A DNA stretch of 60,260 nucleotides from Photobacterium aquae (GCF_001029445.1 NZ_LDOT01000008.1:1-60260), one strand, 5' to 3'; positions 21,032 through 32,028 are shown, numbered from the stretch's first letter. Notes: generated from the sequence alone by a model not told the origin. Made by a program: numbers and translations.

Positions 21032-23263
21032 TTAGTGCAGACGTTTGGCTTCTGCCACATCGCGCACCTGCTCAATCCGCTTAAGCACCCGCCCCAGCAC
21101 ATCAAGATCCGTCAGCTCAAGGTCGAAGTCCATAATCGACATCTGCTTTTTGAAGTCAACCCGACTCTTCATCCCCGCCACCTTGACCTTTTCGTTGGCC
21201 AAGGTGTTGGTCAACTCCTTGAGCAAACCGTTACGCTCGGATGCCGTTACCCGCACCGTGATGTTGTAGTTGCCAACAAAGCCGCCGCCCCATACGGTAT
21301 CGATAATCCGCTCCGGGGCAACATGGCGTAGCTCCTCAAGCTGCTCACAATCGCTACGGTGGACCGAGATACCACGCCCCTGTGTCACAAAACCTTGGAT
21401 CTCATCGCCAGGAATAGGCTGGCAACAGCGGGCCAGATGGGTCATCAGGTTATCGACCCCTTCAACCACCACGGCGTCACGCTGTGGCTTCTTGGAGCCA
21501 GGAGCCTTGCTGCCCGCCCCCGTCAGCTTCTCAAGCAGTTGCTGGTCTTCTTCCTCAGCCGTCGGCTTGTTGACCAGCGCATTGATGTGGTTGAGCACCT
21601 GGTTGATTCGCAAATCACCACTGCCGACACCAGCGTACAATTCATCGGCCGAGTTAACATTGAAGCGCTTAAGGGCATAGGCCTCGGCATCCTTGAGCGT
21701 CGCACCGATTTTACCCAGCTCGTGCTCCAAGATTTCACGGCCCGCCGCGATATTCTTGTCTCGGTCCTGCTTGCGGAACCAAGCATGAACCTTGGCACGA
21801 GCACGGCTCGACGTGACAAAGCCGAGGTTCGGGTTGAGCCAATCACGCGATGGATTCGGCTCCTTCTGGGTGATAATCTCGACCTGATCCCCCATCTGCA
21901 AGTGATAGGTAAACGGTACAATCCGCCCCTCCACCTTGGCGCCGATACAGCGGTGTCCAACTTCGGAGTGAATATGATAGGCAAAGTCCAACGGCGTCGC
22001 ATTGAGCGGCAGGTCGACCACGTCCCCCTTCGGGGTAAAGGCGTAGACCCGATCATCGAACACCTGACTGCGCAGCTCCTCGATCATCTCACCGGAGTCA
22101 GACATCTCCTCCTGCCACGCCAACAGCTTGCGCAGCCAGTTGATCTTCTCGTCGTAGGACGACTTGGCACCACCGGACGACGAGCCGCTCTCCTTGTACT
22201 TCCAGTGGGCGGCAACACCCAGCTCCGACTCCTCGTGCATCTGCTTGGTTCGGATCTGGATTTCTATGGTTTTGCCTTCCGGCCCCAGTACCACGGTATG
22301 GATTGACTGGTAACCGTTAGGTTTCGGGTTGGCCACATAGTCGTCAAACTCTTTGGGCAAATGACGATACTTGGTGTGAACGATACCAAGCGCGGCATAG
22401 CAGTCCTGCAGCTCGTCGGCGATGATCCGCACCGCCCGCACGTCGAACAGCTCGTCGAACGCCAAGCTCTTCTTCTGCATCTTGCGCCAGATGCTGTAGA
22501 TATGCTTCGGCCGCCCCTGTACCTCAGCCTTGATACACGATGCCTTCATCGCATCGGCCAGATCCGTCACGAAATGCTCGATATAGTGCTCTCGGTCGAT
22601 CCGCCGCTCGGCCAATTGCTTGGCGATCTGCTTGTAGGTATTTGGATGACGGTAACGGAAGGCGTAATCTTCAATTTCCCATTTAAGCTGGCCGATCCCC
22701 AAACGGTTAGCCAGCGGGGCATAGATGTTGGCACACTCCTTGGCGGCGGCGCGGCGAACCTCGTCCGGCTCGTCCTTCACTTCGCGAAGGTTGCAGATCC
22801 GCTCCGCCAGCTTGATCACCACGCAACGGAAATCATCCACCATGGAGAGCAGCATCCGGCGGATATTATCGACCTGAACCGATTGCTCCGCCCCTTCGGT
22901 CGTCGCATTGAGCTGGCCGATCGCCGCCATCTGGCTGACCCCGGTAACCATCTGCAAAATCGTCGCGCTGTAGTCTTCCTTCAAAGCCTCCGGCTCATAT
23001 ACGCCCGCCTCCATCAGCGGGAACAGCAACGCAGCGGTGAGGGTATCCTTATCCATGCTCAGGGTGACAAGAATTTCGACCATCTCGCGCCCGCGCCACA
23101 ACAAAAGTGGCCCCGAGTCGACATTTGCCGTGAGATCAATACACCGCTGGTAAGTTTGCCTGATGCGTTCTGCCACCTTGGCATCCTGCTTGAGGCTTTC
23201 CACCCAGGATGAAAGCTCAAATTTATCATTTTCCTTTAAGTGCGCACCGCGTACTGCGACCAT
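21032..23263 (-). CDS. relA: (p)ppGpp synthetase I RelA
   Basis: A 743-aa ribosome-associated synthetase of the stringent response. The N-terminal HD hydrolase domain is degenerate (FPLMEAGVYEPE in place of the HD pair), as expected for monofunctional RelA. The synthetase domain carries RPKHIYSIWRKM, FDELFDVRAVRII and NGYQSIHTVV. TGS (RVYAFTPKGDVVDLP), the conserved Cys segment ARCCQPIPGD and a C-terminal ACT domain follow. It lies between rlmD and mazG. The predicted stringent tRNA promoter at 1028-1055 is one likely target of its product. Confidence 0.98.
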   Translation of the reverse strand: MVAVRGAHLKENDKFELSSWVESLKQDAKVAERIRQTYQRCIDLTANVDSGPLLLWRGREMVEILVTLSMDKDTLTAALLFPLMEAGVYEPEALKEDYSATILQMVTGVSQMAAIGQLNATTEGAEQSVQVDNIRRMLLSMVDDFRCVVIKLAERICNLREVKDEPDEVRRAAAKECANIYAPLANRLGIGQLKWEIEDYAFRYRHPNTYKQIAKQLAERRIDREHYIEHFVTDLADAMKASCIKAEVQGRPKHIYSIWRKMQKKSLAFDELFDVRAVRIIADELQDCYAALGIVHTKYRHLPKEFDDYVANPKPNGYQSIHTVVLGPEGKTIEIQIRTKQMHEESELGVAAHWKYKESGSSSGGAKSSYDEKINWLRKLLAWQEEMSDSGEMIEELRSQVFDDRVYAFTPKGDVVDLPLNATPLDFAYHIHSEVGHRCIGAKVEGRIVPFTYHLQMGDQVEIITQKEPNPSRDWLNPNLGFVTSSRARAKVHAWFRKQDRDKNIAAGREILEHELGKIGATLKDAEAYALKRFNVNSADELYAGVGSGDLRINQVLNHINALVNKPTAEEEDQQLLEKLTGAGSKAPGSKKPQRDAVVVEGVDNLMTHLARCCQPIPGDEIQGFVTQGRGISVHRSDCEQLEELRHVAPERIIDTVWGGGFVGNYNITVRVTASERNGLLKELTNTLANEKVKVAGMKSRVDFKKQMSIMDFDLELTDLDVLGRVLKRIEQVRDVAEAKRLH

Positions 23264-23289
23264 GTTTCTTTCCTGTTCTTCTGTAATGG

Positions 23290-24609
23290 CTAAGGCTGTT
23301 TAACAAACAACGCCATTGACTCTAAATGCCCGGTATGGGGGAACATGTCCATCATACCAAGCTTTTCCAACTGATACCCCTGCTCCAAGAGCACTTGGCT
23401 ATCTCGGGCAAGGGTGGCAGGGTTACACGAAACGTAGACGACCCGCTCAGGACGTAGCCCCACCACATGCTGCATCACCCCGGCCGCACCGGCACGGGCC
23501 GGATCGAGCAGCACTTTGTCAAAGCGCTCCTTCGCCCACGCCATCTTGGTCACATCGTCTTCAAGGTTGGCTTGGAAAAATGCCGCATTTGCCAGCCCGT
23601 TGTGCTGGGCATTGTCACCAGCACGATGCACCATCTCGTCGATGCCTTCAACACCGACCAGCGCTTTGGCCTGCTTTGCCAACGGCAAACTGAAGTTCCC
23701 CAACCCGCAGAACAGATCCAGCACCCGGTCCCCCGGCGCCACCGCCAGCCAGTCCATCGCCTGAGCCACCATTTTGCGGTTCACCTCGGCATTGACCTGG
23801 ATAAAGTCCTTCGGCGAGAACACCAACTCCAGACCATCAAGTTCATAATATGGCTTTTTGTCTGACATCGCATCGAGCTGATCGGCCGTTGGCGCCAAGA
23901 ACAACATTAGCTGATGGGTGTCAGCAAACTCACGGAGCAGGGTCATATCTTTGTCAGAAAACGGCTGGAGGTGGCGGATCAGCACCACTCGACCATTGTC
24001 GGCCTCAACCAGCTCAACATGGCCCAGCGCCTTGCGCGCCTGCAGCTTGCCCAATACCTCTCGGAGCGAAGGGAGCAGCGCATTGAGGGACTCAGCCAAT
24101 ACCGGGCAGTGCTCGACATCGACAATTTCCTTGCTCTGCTTTTTGCGGAAGCCCACTCGCAGACCGCCGCCGGCAGGCAGTACGGCAAAGCGAGCACAGC
24201 GGCGGTAACCCCATGGCGCACTGGCAATCGGCTCAGCCTGCTCGATATGGCCCGCCTTGGCGAACTTGCCCATCAACTCACCCAATGCCTGCTGCTTGGC
24301 AGCAACCTGGCCATCGTGCGACAGATGCTGAAGGTTGCAGCCACCACATTCCGCATACAGCGGACAGGCAGGGGCAACACGCTGGTCGCTGTCGTTCAAG
24401 CGGCGCATCACCTTGGCACGGGCATACTGCTTCTTGTCCTCGGTGAGCTGTACCACCACCTTTTCGCCCGGCAGGGCGCCATCAACAAAAACCGGCTTGC
24501 GGTCAAGATGACCGATACCGGCACCCTGATGATCAAAGCGGTTAATGGTGATTTCTTTGTGCTTGGTATCCGTAATTTTACGTTTCTGAGGCTTGAAAAA
24601 GCGTGCCAT
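23290..24609 (-). CDS. rlmD: 23S rRNA (uracil-5-)-methyltransferase RlmD
   Basis: A 439-aa enzyme methylating U1939 of 23S rRNA. An N-terminal TRAM domain (INRFDHQGAGIGHLDRKPVFVDGALPGEKV) is followed by the [4Fe-4S] ligand motif CPLYAECGGCNLQHL plus a later Cys in EHCPVL. The SAM fold has VLDLFCGLGNFSLPLA and the catalytic Cys is in YVSCNPATLARD. I start at the ATG at 24609 (MARFFKPQKRK); the longer frame to 24651 adds a low-complexity Ser/Thr stretch absent from the family. It is upstream of relA and divergent from barA. Confidence 0.96.
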   Translation of the reverse strand: MARFFKPQKRKITDTKHKEITINRFDHQGAGIGHLDRKPVFVDGALPGEKVVVQLTEDKKQYARAKVMRRLNDSDQRVAPACPLYAECGGCNLQHLSHDGQVAAKQQALGELMGKFAKAGHIEQAEPIASAPWGYRRCARFAVLPAGGGLRVGFRKKQSKEIVDVEHCPVLAESLNALLPSLREVLGKLQARKALGHVELVEADNGRVVLIRHLQPFSDKDMTLLREFADTHQLMLFLAPTADQLDAMSDKKPYYELDGLELVFSPKDFIQVNAEVNRKMVAQAMDWLAVAPGDRVLDLFCGLGNFSLPLAKQAKALVGVEGIDEMVHRAGDNAQHNGLANAAFFQANLEDDVTKMAWAKERFDKVLLDPARAGAAGVMQHVVGLRPERVVYVSCNPATLARDSQVLLEQGYQLEKLGMMDMFPHTGHLESMALFVKQP

Positions 24610-24796
24610 AGTGTTTCGACTCACAGTGCAGGTAGTCAAACTGAGTGACATCCACTACAGTTTGTTATTCGTTCGTTGTCGAATAGCCCTAGTTTCATTA
24701 AGCTATCGACCTAATACACCCCGCGACCTTTCATCATTCGCAGGGAAATAAGCACCAATTCTCCCACAGAATCGCATTCTTGTAATTAAGTGAACC

Positions 24797-27556
24797 ATGA
24801 CCAAATATGGACTTCGTGCCAGGGTCTTCACCCTGACATTAGCACCGACCCTGATTATTGGCCTGCTTTTGAGCGCATTTTTTACCATGAGCCGGTACCG
24901 CGACCTTGAGCACCAACTTATCTCGACCGGTGCCAGTATTATCGAGCCGCTTGCCATCTCGACCGAATACGGTATGGCCGACCAAAACCGCGAAGCCGTT
25001 AGACGGCTGATTAGTTATGCTCATCGCAAACACTCGCAGATTGTCCGCAGCATTGCTGTATTCACTCCGTCCAACGATCTGTTCGTCACCTCGAACTTCC
25101 ACCGCAATTTCGAAGCGCTGATGTACCCGGCCGACCAGCCGATCCCGATGCTGCTCGAAACCCGGCTCAACGACAACTCCCTGATCCTGCGCGCCCCGAT
25201 CCTAAAGGAAGGGCCGCTCGGCAGCAGTATCAGCGCAGGCTACCAAGCCGAGGCCATTGGCTACATCGCGGTTGAGCTGGATCTCAGTTCGCTGCGCCTG
25301 CAGCAATACCAAGAAATATTCACAGCCCTGATGGTACTGCTGTTCGGGCTGACCCTGTCGTCGCTGTTCGCCTACCGGCTGATGAAAGACGTTACCCGCC
25401 CGATCTCGCACATGGTCAGCGTAGTCGACCGAATCCGCCGCGGCCACCTCGATGTACGAATCGAAGGGCAACTGCTCGGCGAGCTCGATACCCTCAAGAA
25501 CGGGATCAACGCGATGGCCATCTCGCTGTCGGAATACCATATCGAAATGCAGCAGAGCATCGACCAGGCCACCTCGGATCTGCGCGAGACCCTCGAGCAG
25601 CTCGAAATCCAGAATGTCGAGCTCGACATCGCCAAGAAACGCGCCCAGGAAGCGGCACGGGTCAAATCCGAGTTTCTGGCCAATATGTCACACGAGCTGC
25701 GCACCCCGCTCAACGGTGTCATCGGCTTTACCCGCCAGATGCTCAAGACCCGCCTGAGCACCAGCCAGCAGGACTACCTGCAGACTATCGAGAAGTCGGC
25801 CAACAACCTGCTGACAATCATCAACGACATCCTCGACTTCTCGAAGCTCGAGGCTGGCAAACTGTTGCTAGAGAATATCCCGTTCGACTTTACCGAGTCC
25901 CTCGATGAGGTAATGAAGCTGCTGGCACCAAGTGCCCACGAAAAGGGCCTCGAACTCACCCTCAAGATCGACCACCGCGTGCCAGCGGGTCTGATTGGCG
26001 ATCCGCTGCGGATCCAGCAGGTTCTGACCAACCTGATCGGCAACGCGGTCAAGTTCACCGAACGCGGCAACATCGATGTCGCGGTGGAGATGCGCAACGA
26101 CAAGGACGAGTTCATCGAACTTCAATTCATGGTTCGCGATACCGGGATCGGGATCTCGGAGCGCCAGCAGGCCCAGCTGTTCCAAGCATTCAGCCAAGCT
26201 GACGCCAGTATTTCACGACGCTACGGCGGTACCGGCCTTGGCTTGGTGATCACCCAGAAGCTCGTCAGCCAGATGGGTGGGGAAATCAGCCTGACCAGCC
26301 GGCTCCATCAGGGGTCGACCTTCTGGTTCAGCCTGCGCCTGAGCAAGACCGACCTACCCGTCTCGCAACCTATCGATACCCGCCAGCTGAGCAACAAGAA
26401 GCTACTGCTGATCGAGCCGAACATGCAGGCGGCATCGGTACTGCAGCAACGCTTGATCCGGGCGGGCATCCACGTGACCTACCGCTCGACCATGCCGGAT
26501 GAGGCAGAGCAACACGACTTTACCCTGCTCAACCTCTCGCCGGGCGAACAGCCACCGCTGGCCAGCCTGCTCGATACCGTGTTCAAGGCCGAGCAGCTTA
26601 GCGACAAGGTTATCGTCAGCCTGCCGACCACCGAGCTGGCCCTGTCCGAACGACTGATCAATGCCGGGGTATCCGCCTGCCTGCCGAAGCCGCTTGGCCA
26701 CCGCAAGCTATTCGAAGCCCTGTGCTGCCAGCCGGACATCTTCAGCGAGCCTGAGCTGCTACCGGACGAGGACGAGGCTCAAACCGTCCAGCCGCTCACC
26801 GTGATGGCGGTTGACGACAACCCGGCCAACCTGAAACTGATCTCCGCCCTGCTCAGCGAGCGGGTCGAAACCGTGATCACCGCAACCGGCGGCCGCAAGG
26901 CGGTCGAATATGCCCGCCAAAAGCAATTCGACCTGATCTTCATGGATATCCAGATGCCGGAAATGGACGGGGTCAGTGCCTGCCAGGCAATCCACCAAAC
27001 CGATCTCAACCACAACACGCCTGTCATCGCCGTTACGGCCCATGCCATGGCAGGAGAACGCGAGCGCCTAATCGAAGCGGGGATGGACGACTACCTGACC
27101 AAACCCATCGAAGAGCATATCCTGCTGCAAATCCTGTCTAAGTGGGCGGCACCGACCGGAAAAGAGCCGGCGCCCCTGACAGCACAAACCAACCAGAGCC
27201 AGCCAGAGCCGGCCAACAGCAATGTCAGCTGGGACTGGGCTCTAGCGCTCAAGCAAGCCGCCGGCAAAGAGGACTTGGCCAAAGACATGTTGCAGATGCT
27301 GCTCGACTTCATGCCCGAGGTCGAACTGCTGGTCAACGAGGTGCTGGACGGCAAGGAGATCGAGCTGTGGCCGCCTATCCACAAGCTCCATGGCAGCTGC
27401 GCCTACAGCGGTGTGCCGCGCCTGAAGAACCTGTGCCATACCATCGAAACGGCGCTCAAGGCAGGGGCCAGCAGCGAGGACATCGAGCCTGAGCTGTACG
27501 AACTCATCGACGAGATGAACAACGTGGTCAAGGCATCCAAAAGCTACCGCCCGTAA
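24797..27556 (+). CDS. barA: Hybrid sensor histidine kinase BarA (VarS)
   Basis: A 919-aa tripartite inner-membrane kinase that, in E. coli and Vibrio, phosphorylates UvrY/VarA and so induces the Csr sRNAs that sequester CsrA. Transmembrane segments are at about 8-30 and 172-194, flanking a periplasmic domain. A HAMP linker (about 195-250) precedes the kinase core, with H299 in SHELRTP and the N/G boxes NLIGNAVKF, DTGIGI and GGTGLGL. The receiver has D717 in FMDIQMPEMDG. The HPt domain has H862 in HKLHGSC. It is divergent from rlmD. Its regulatory target csrA lies in the same window. Confidence 0.97.
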   Translation: MTKYGLRARVFTLTLAPTLIIGLLLSAFFTMSRYRDLEHQLISTGASIIEPLAISTEYGMADQNREAVRRLISYAHRKHSQIVRSIAVFTPSNDLFVTSNFHRNFEALMYPADQPIPMLLETRLNDNSLILRAPILKEGPLGSSISAGYQAEAIGYIAVELDLSSLRLQQYQEIFTALMVLLFGLTLSSLFAYRLMKDVTRPISHMVSVVDRIRRGHLDVRIEGQLLGELDTLKNGINAMAISLSEYHIEMQQSIDQATSDLRETLEQLEIQNVELDIAKKRAQEAARVKSEFLANMSHELRTPLNGVIGFTRQMLKTRLSTSQQDYLQTIEKSANNLLTIINDILDFSKLEAGKLLLENIPFDFTESLDEVMKLLAPSAHEKGLELTLKIDHRVPAGLIGDPLRIQQVLTNLIGNAVKFTERGNIDVAVEMRNDKDEFIELQFMVRDTGIGISERQQAQLFQAFSQADASISRRYGGTGLGLVITQKLVSQMGGEISLTSRLHQGSTFWFSLRLSKTDLPVSQPIDTRQLSNKKLLLIEPNMQAASVLQQRLIRAGIHVTYRSTMPDEAEQHDFTLLNLSPGEQPPLASLLDTVFKAEQLSDKVIVSLPTTELALSERLINAGVSACLPKPLGHRKLFEALCCQPDIFSEPELLPDEDEAQTVQPLTVMAVDDNPANLKLISALLSERVETVITATGGRKAVEYARQKQFDLIFMDIQMPEMDGVSACQAIHQTDLNHNTPVIAVTAHAMAGERERLIEAGMDDYLTKPIEEHILLQILSKWAAPTGKEPAPLTAQTNQSQPEPANSNVSWDWALALKQAAGKEDLAKDMLQMLLDFMPEVELLVNEVLDGKEIELWPPIHKLHGSCAYSGVPRLKNLCHTIETALKAGASSEDIEPELYELIDEMNNVVKASKSYRP

Positions 27557-27583
27557 TACCAGCAGCCCTATCGGGCAACAACG

Positions 27584-27617
27584 AAAAAGGCGAGCCAGAT
27601 GGCTCGCCTTTGTTTTA
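27584..27617. terminator. Bidirectional terminator between barA and acpS
   Basis: AAAAAGGCGAGCCA-GAT-TGGCTCGCCTTTGTTTT-type stem (GGCGAGCC/GGCTCGCC) with A and T runs on either side. It serves barA (plus) and the acpS operon (minus), which converge. Confidence 0.92.
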
Positions 27618-27629
27618 TTTAACCCCAGA

Positions 27630-28010
27630 CTAGCGCTCTAGGATCACGGTCGCAACCGCGTATTTCTTCTCGTCGGCAATGGTCAAATGAACATGGTTCA
27701 CCCCCATCTGCGCCGCCAGCTCGGCAGCCTTGCCTGACAATGCCAGTACCGGCTTGCCGTATTCGTCATTGCTCACGGTAAAATCCTGAAAGCTCACGCC
27801 ACAGGCGATACCCGTACCGATCGCCTTGGCTCCGGCCTCCTTGACAGCAAACCGCTTGGCCAAATAGCGCTCTTTCAATTTCAGGGAGTGGAAGATCGCC
27901 AATTCAGAGGGGGCCAATACACGCTCGGCGAACGCATCGCCACTACGGGCATACACCTTGGTCACCCGCTCAATATCGGCGATATCCGTGCCCAATCCGA
28001 CAATTGCCAT
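27630..28010 (-). CDS. acpS: Holo-[acyl-carrier-protein] synthase
   Basis: A 126-aa phosphopantetheinyl transferase that loads 4'-phosphopantetheine from CoA onto apo-ACP. The family motifs are [14 protein letters not shown] (metal-binding Asp near residue 9) and [17 protein letters not shown] (Glu of the second motif). Its ATG shares a base with the pdxJ stop (TAATG), so translation is coupled to pdxJ. It is the last gene of the run leading from recO. Confidence 0.97.
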   Translation of the reverse strand: MAIVGLGTDIADIERVTKVYARSGDAFAERVLAPSELAIFHSLKLKERYLAKRFAVKEAGAKAIGTGIACGVSFQDFTVSNDEYGKPVLALSGKAAELAAQMGVNHVHLTIADEKKYAVATVILER

Positions 28011-28741
28011 TAGCGACGGGCATCCAGCATGATTGCCTTCATGTCGGCAACCGCTTTGTCCAGACCGTCGAACACCGCACGGCCGATGATCGAGTGGCCG
28101 ATATTCAGCTCGTACAACTCAGGCAGAGCTGCGATCGGCTTGACGTTATGGTACGTCAGGCCGTGACCGGCATTGACCTTGATCCCCTTGTCATGGGCAT
28201 AACTCGCCGCGGCCGCAATTTTCTTAAGTTCGGCCTGCTGCTCTTCCTCGGTCTCGGCATCGGCATAATGGCCGGTGTGCAACTCGATAAACGGCGCGCC
28301 ACAGGCCACAGCCGCATCAATCTGGCCTCGGTCGGCATCAATGAACAACGACACCTTGATCCCGGCAGCAGACAACGCCTCGGTAGCCGCCTTGACCTTG
28401 TCCAACTGCCCGGCAACATCCAGACCGCCTTCCGTTGTCAGCTCCTCGCGCTTTTCCGGCACCAGACAAACAAACTCAGGCTGAGTTTCAAGGGCAATCT
28501 GCACCATCTCATCAGTCACGGCCATTTCGAGGTTCATCCGGGTCTGGATGGTCTCGCGCAGGATACGGACGTCGCGATCCTTGATATGGCGGCGGTCCTC
28601 GCGCAAATGGATGGTAATACCGTCCGCACCTGCACGCTCGGCGACTTCTGCGGCATGAACCGGATCCGGGTAGCGCGTCCCGCGGGCATTTCGCAATGTG
28701 GCAATGTGGTCAATATTCACGCCGAGTAAGATGTTGTTCAT
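28010..28741 (-). CDS. pdxJ: Pyridoxine 5'-phosphate synthase
   Basis: A 243-aa TIM-barrel enzyme that condenses 1-deoxy-D-xylulose 5-phosphate with 3-amino-2-oxopropyl phosphate, the ring-closing step of DXP-dependent vitamin B6 synthesis. Motifs include [22 protein letters not shown] at the N-terminus, [16 protein letters not shown] and [12 protein letters not shown]. The start overlaps the recO stop by 4 nt and the stop overlaps acpS by 1 nt. Another gene of the B6 route, epd, is at 58.5-59.6 kb. Confidence 0.98.
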   Translation of the reverse strand: MNNILLGVNIDHIATLRNARGTRYPDPVHAAEVAERAGADGITIHLREDRRHIKDRDVRILRETIQTRMNLEMAVTDEMVQIALETQPEFVCLVPEKREELTTEGGLDVAGQLDKVKAATEALSAAGIKVSLFIDADRGQIDAAVACGAPFIELHTGHYADAETEEEQQAELKKIAAAASYAHDKGIKVNAGHGLTYHNVKPIAALPELYELNIGHSIIGRAVFDGLDKAVADMKAIMLDARR

Positions 28742-29448
28742 TTTCCGGTACTCCTTCCTCTAGGGATAAACAATTCCCTGCTTTTTAATGGCTTGCCGCC
28801 AAGAAATGGCTTAAGGGCGATACGGGTGAAACGCTTGGCAGCCCTGAGCTGCTCTGGGGTTTCGAACCGCCGTGCGGCTATCGCCTTAAGTTGTTCACCG
28901 GTGAAAGTCAGCTGGCCGATGGTCAGCGACGCAATAAAGCCACGCTGCTCCCGGTAGTTATACGTCATGGTATCGTCCACCGGCAGGCCACTACCCGCGC
29001 AATGGAAGAAGTCCACACCATAGCCAAGATGATCCAGCAGTGCCAGCTCAAAACGGCGCAATGCGGGCTCTGGATTCTCTGCCTGTGCCAGCTCGCGCAG
29101 CACGTTCAGGTAATCCAGAAACAGCACCTGATAAGGGGTATTGGGCTCGACAACCCGCGCCAACAGCTCGTTGACGTACATCGCCGAATAGAGGATATAG
29201 CTGCGCATCGGCAGCCCGATACTGATAGGCTCGGCATGGGTCAGCACCGGCATTGAGCCTTTGCCGGACCATTTCATAAACAGGGGGGTAAAAGGCTGGA
29301 GTGCCCCTTTGAGGTTGGAACGCTTGCGCCGCGCCCCTTTTGACAGGAGAGTAAGACGGCCTGCATCCTCGCTGAAGACATCGAGGATCAGGCTCGTCTC
29401 ACTATAGGGACGAGAATGGAGGACAAAACAACGCTGTAGCCCTTCCAT
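28738..29448 (-). CDS. recO: DNA repair protein RecO
   Basis: A 236-aa recombination mediator that, with RecF and RecR, loads RecA onto SSB-coated gaps. An N-terminal OB-fold begins with [35 protein letters not shown]; an all-helical C-terminal domain follows ([18 protein letters not shown]). The zinc-finger cysteines found in some RecO proteins are largely missing, as in E. coli. It lies 8 bp downstream of era and overlaps pdxJ by 4 nt. Confidence 0.96.
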   Translation of the reverse strand: MEGLQRCFVLHSRPYSETSLILDVFSEDAGRLTLLSKGARRKRSNLKGALQPFTPLFMKWSGKGSMPVLTHAEPISIGLPMRSYILYSAMYVNELLARVVEPNTPYQVLFLDYLNVLRELAQAENPEPALRRFELALLDHLGYGVDFFHCAGSGLPVDDTMTYNYREQRGFIASLTIGQLTFTGEQLKAIAARRFETPEQLRAAKRFTRIALKPFLGGKPLKSRELFIPRGRSTGK

Positions 29449-29456
29449 TACGGCCC

Positions 29457-30362
29457 TTATAGATCGTCAATATAGCCTAGGCTACGCAGTGCTCGCTCGT
29501 CATCGGCCCAGCCGGACTTCACTTTCACCCATAGCTCGAGGTAGACCTTGCGCTCGAACAGATCTTCCATATCAAGACGGGCCTCGCGGCCGATAGTCTT
29601 GATCTTCTCGCCGCCCTTGCCGATCACCATCTTCTTCTGGCCATTACGCTCAACCAGGATCAGGCCGTTGATATCAAAACCATCGGTATCCGGGTTGTAG
29701 TCGAAACGCTCGATCTCAACGGTTACCGAATACGGCAGCTCGTCACCGGTGAAGCGCATTAGCTTCTCACGGATGATCTCCGACGCCATGAAGCGCTGCG
29801 AACGGTCGGTCACGTACTCCTCGGGGAAGTAGAACTGGCCTTCCGGCAGGTGCTTGCGCACAATCTTCTCGACGGCATCAATGTTGGTGCCGTGCTTGGC
29901 CGATACCGGTACGACATCGACGAAGTCCATCTTGCTCGCCAGCTCCTGAAGGTGCGGGAACAGATCGTACTTCTCTTTCACATTGTCGACCTTGTTGACC
30001 AGCAGTACTGTCGGCAGCTGGGACTTGGCCAGCTTGTTGAGTACCATCTCGTCATCCGCAGTCCACATGGTGCCGTCGACAAGGAACAATACCAACTCAA
30101 CATCGGTCAGCGAGCTGCTCGCCGCACGGTTCATCAAACGGTTGATGGTACGCTTCTCTTCGATGTGCAGGCCCGGGGTATCCACATATACCGCCTGGTA
30201 GCCGTCACGGGTATCAACACCCATGATGCGGTGGCGGGTCGTCTGTGGCTTGCGCGAGGTAATCGACAGCTTCTGGCCAACCAAGCGGTTGAGAAGGGTC
30301 GATTTGCCCACATTCGGTCGGCCTACAATGGCAATGAAGCCGCAATGTGTCTTGTCTGTCAT
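29457..30362 (-). CDS. era: GTPase Era
   Basis: A 301-aa essential GTPase that assists 16S rRNA 3'-end maturation and 30S assembly. The G1 motif is GRPNVGKS (about 14-21); G3 is DTPG in VYVDTPGLH and G4 is NKVD. A C-terminal KH domain ([18 protein letters not shown]) binds the 3' end of 16S rRNA. Its ATG overlaps the rnc stop by 4 nt, the classic rnc-era coupling. Confidence 0.98.
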   Translation of the reverse strand: MTDKTHCGFIAIVGRPNVGKSTLLNRLVGQKLSITSRKPQTTRHRIMGVDTRDGYQAVYVDTPGLHIEEKRTINRLMNRAASSSLTDVELVLFLVDGTMWTADDEMVLNKLAKSQLPTVLLVNKVDNVKEKYDLFPHLQELASKMDFVDVVPVSAKHGTNIDAVEKIVRKHLPEGQFYFPEEYVTDRSQRFMASEIIREKLMRFTGDELPYSVTVEIERFDYNPDTDGFDINGLILVERNGQKKMVIGKGGEKIKTIGREARLDMEDLFERKVYLELWVKVKSGWADDERALRSLGYIDDL

Positions 30363-31033
30363 GATTCTAACTGCTTAAGTGCCAGTTCTGCTGCTGCCTG
30401 CTCTGCCTTGCGCCGGCTGCCGCCCTTACCGATAACAGGCGCATCCAGCCCTGCCACTTCACACTGCACCGTAAATTCCTGGTTATGCGCTTCGCCGTGC
30501 ACCTTGGTAACAACATACGCAGGCAACGGTTGGCGACGACCCTGCAGGCATTCCTGCAAACGGGTCTTAGGATCTTTCTGGTTGATACCCGGCTTGATCG
30601 TCTCTAGGCGGCTCTGGTACCACTTCAGCACGATTTTACGCACCATCTCGATATCGCTATCAAGATAAATTGCACCGATGATCGCCTCGACACAGTCAGC
30701 CAGAATCGAATCACGGCGGAAACCGCCACTCTTCAGCTCGCCCGGCCCCAGCAGCAAGTGGTCACCAAGATCAAACTCACGGCCCAATTCAGCCAGTGTC
30801 TTGCCTCGCACCAGTGTGGCACGCATCCGGCTCATGTCACCTTCGTCCACTTTAGGGAAACGGTGATAGAGATCGTCTGCGATCACAAAGCTCAGAATCG
30901 AATCGCCCAGAAACTCAAGGCGCTCGTTGTGTGTCCCGTTGGCACTGCGGTGTGTCAGTGCCAAGGTCAATAAATCCAGATTATTAAATTGGTAACCCAG
31001 CTTGCGCTGTAGTCTGTTAGCAGGAGTGGTCAT
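30359..31033 (-). CDS. rnc: Ribonuclease III
   Basis: A 224-aa double-strand-specific endoribonuclease that processes rRNA precursors and many mRNAs and sRNA duplexes. The catalytic signature [11 protein letters not shown] is near residue 38; the second metal-binding region is [18 protein letters not shown]-terminal double-stranded RNA-binding domain begins at about [18 protein letters not shown] and ends [20 protein letters not shown]. The Shine-Dalgarno GGGA precedes the ATG. lepB lies 10 bp upstream and era overlaps downstream. Confidence 0.98.
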   Translation of the reverse strand: MTTPANRLQRKLGYQFNNLDLLTLALTHRSANGTHNERLEFLGDSILSFVIADDLYHRFPKVDEGDMSRMRATLVRGKTLAELGREFDLGDHLLLGPGELKSGGFRRDSILADCVEAIIGAIYLDSDIEMVRKIVLKWYQSRLETIKPGINQKDPKTRLQECLQGRRQPLPAYVVTKVHGEAHNQEFTVQCEVAGLDAPVIGKGGSRRKAEQAAAELALKQLES

Positions 31034-31043
31034 TTTTTCCCGA

Positions 31044-31943
31044 TCAGTTTATGCCACCGATGCGACTGAAACGCACACCGGTAGGAATCCAAGATGGAAG
31101 TGCACTGTCAGCACCTCGTTCAAACTCAAAGCTGATCCAGATCCCGACCGCTTTACCGACCAGATTGGCCTCTGGGACAAAGCCCCAGTAACGGCTATCT
31201 GCACTGTTATCACGGTTGTCGCCCATCACGAAGTACTGGCCTTCGGGTACGACCCATTCATTCACACCAGGACGCGGCTGATACATCATGGTACGGTCAC
31301 GTTTGAGCGGGTTGATCAAGATCTGGTGATCATGTTTACCCAGCTGCTCGTTAAACTGCACCAAGCGGGTCATGCCCTGGCTAAATTCACTGTCAGTCAT
31401 ATCGAACAACGACACTGGCTTGCATTCGCTCGCACCTTTCGGGGCAATGCAAATTTGCTTATGGTCGCTGTAGCGCACGGTATCACCCGGCATGCCCACT
31501 ACACGTTTAATGTAGTCGACGCTTGGCTGCGGCGGAAATTTAAACACCACCACATCACCACGCTCAGGCTTGCCAGTTTCAACCAACTGATGGCGGAAAA
31601 CCGGGTCTTTCAGGCCATAGGCAAACTTCTCAACCAGGATGAAATCACCAACCAGCAAGGTTGGCATCATCGAACCGGATGGGATCTGGAACGGCTCATA
31701 AATAAATGAGCGAAATACCATAATTAACGCGATCACCGGAAACATTGAACTGGTCGACTCGACCCAGCTCGGTTGCGGTGCAACACGCTGTAGGGTTTCA
31801 GCATCCACCTGATCGCCGGCATTCGCCGCCGCCGCTTGAATTTTCAATTGACGTTTAGGCGCCCAGACAAATTTGTCCAGTGCCCAGATGATCCCGGTGA
31901 CCAGCGTCGCCAGTACCAAAATAAGCGAAAAAGTATTAGCCAT
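31044..31943 (-). CDS. lepB: Signal peptidase I
   Basis: A 299-aa inner-membrane protease that removes signal peptides from exported proteins. Two transmembrane segments (about 3-22 and 66-82) anchor a periplasmic catalytic domain with the Ser/Lys dyad S91 (PSGSMMPTL) and K146 (DYIKRVVG), the same numbering as the E. coli enzyme. The later signature [16 protein letters not shown] is present. It is located between lepA and rnc with a hairpin in the lepA-lepB gap. Confidence 0.98.
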   Translation of the reverse strand: MANTFSLILVLATLVTGIIWALDKFVWAPKRQLKIQAAAANAGDQVDAETLQRVAPQPSWVESTSSMFPVIALIMVFRSFIYEPFQIPSGSMMPTLLVGDFILVEKFAYGLKDPVFRHQLVETGKPERGDVVVFKFPPQPSVDYIKRVVGMPGDTVRYSDHKQICIAPKGASECKPVSLFDMTDSEFSQGMTRLVQFNEQLGKHDHQILINPLKRDRTMMYQPRPGVNEWVVPEGQYFVMGDNRDNSADSRYWGFVPEANLVGKAVGIWISFEFERGADSALPSWIPTGVRFSRIGGIN

Positions 31944-31994
31944 ATTTATCCCTACTCAATGAACTACCAAGGGCGAGCTTTGCCCGCCGCTTGA

Positions 31995-32028
31995 TAAAAC
32001 AATGCAGCAAGACCAGCCCGCTGCATTG
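31995..32028 (-). terminator. Hairpin with T run between lepA and lepB
   Basis: Minus-strand CAATGCAGC (32020-32028 side) and GCTGCATTG form a perfect 9-bp stem with an 11-nt loop, followed by TTTTATC. Inside the lepA-lepB gap it may be an attenuating terminator or a processing site. Confidence 0.65.
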
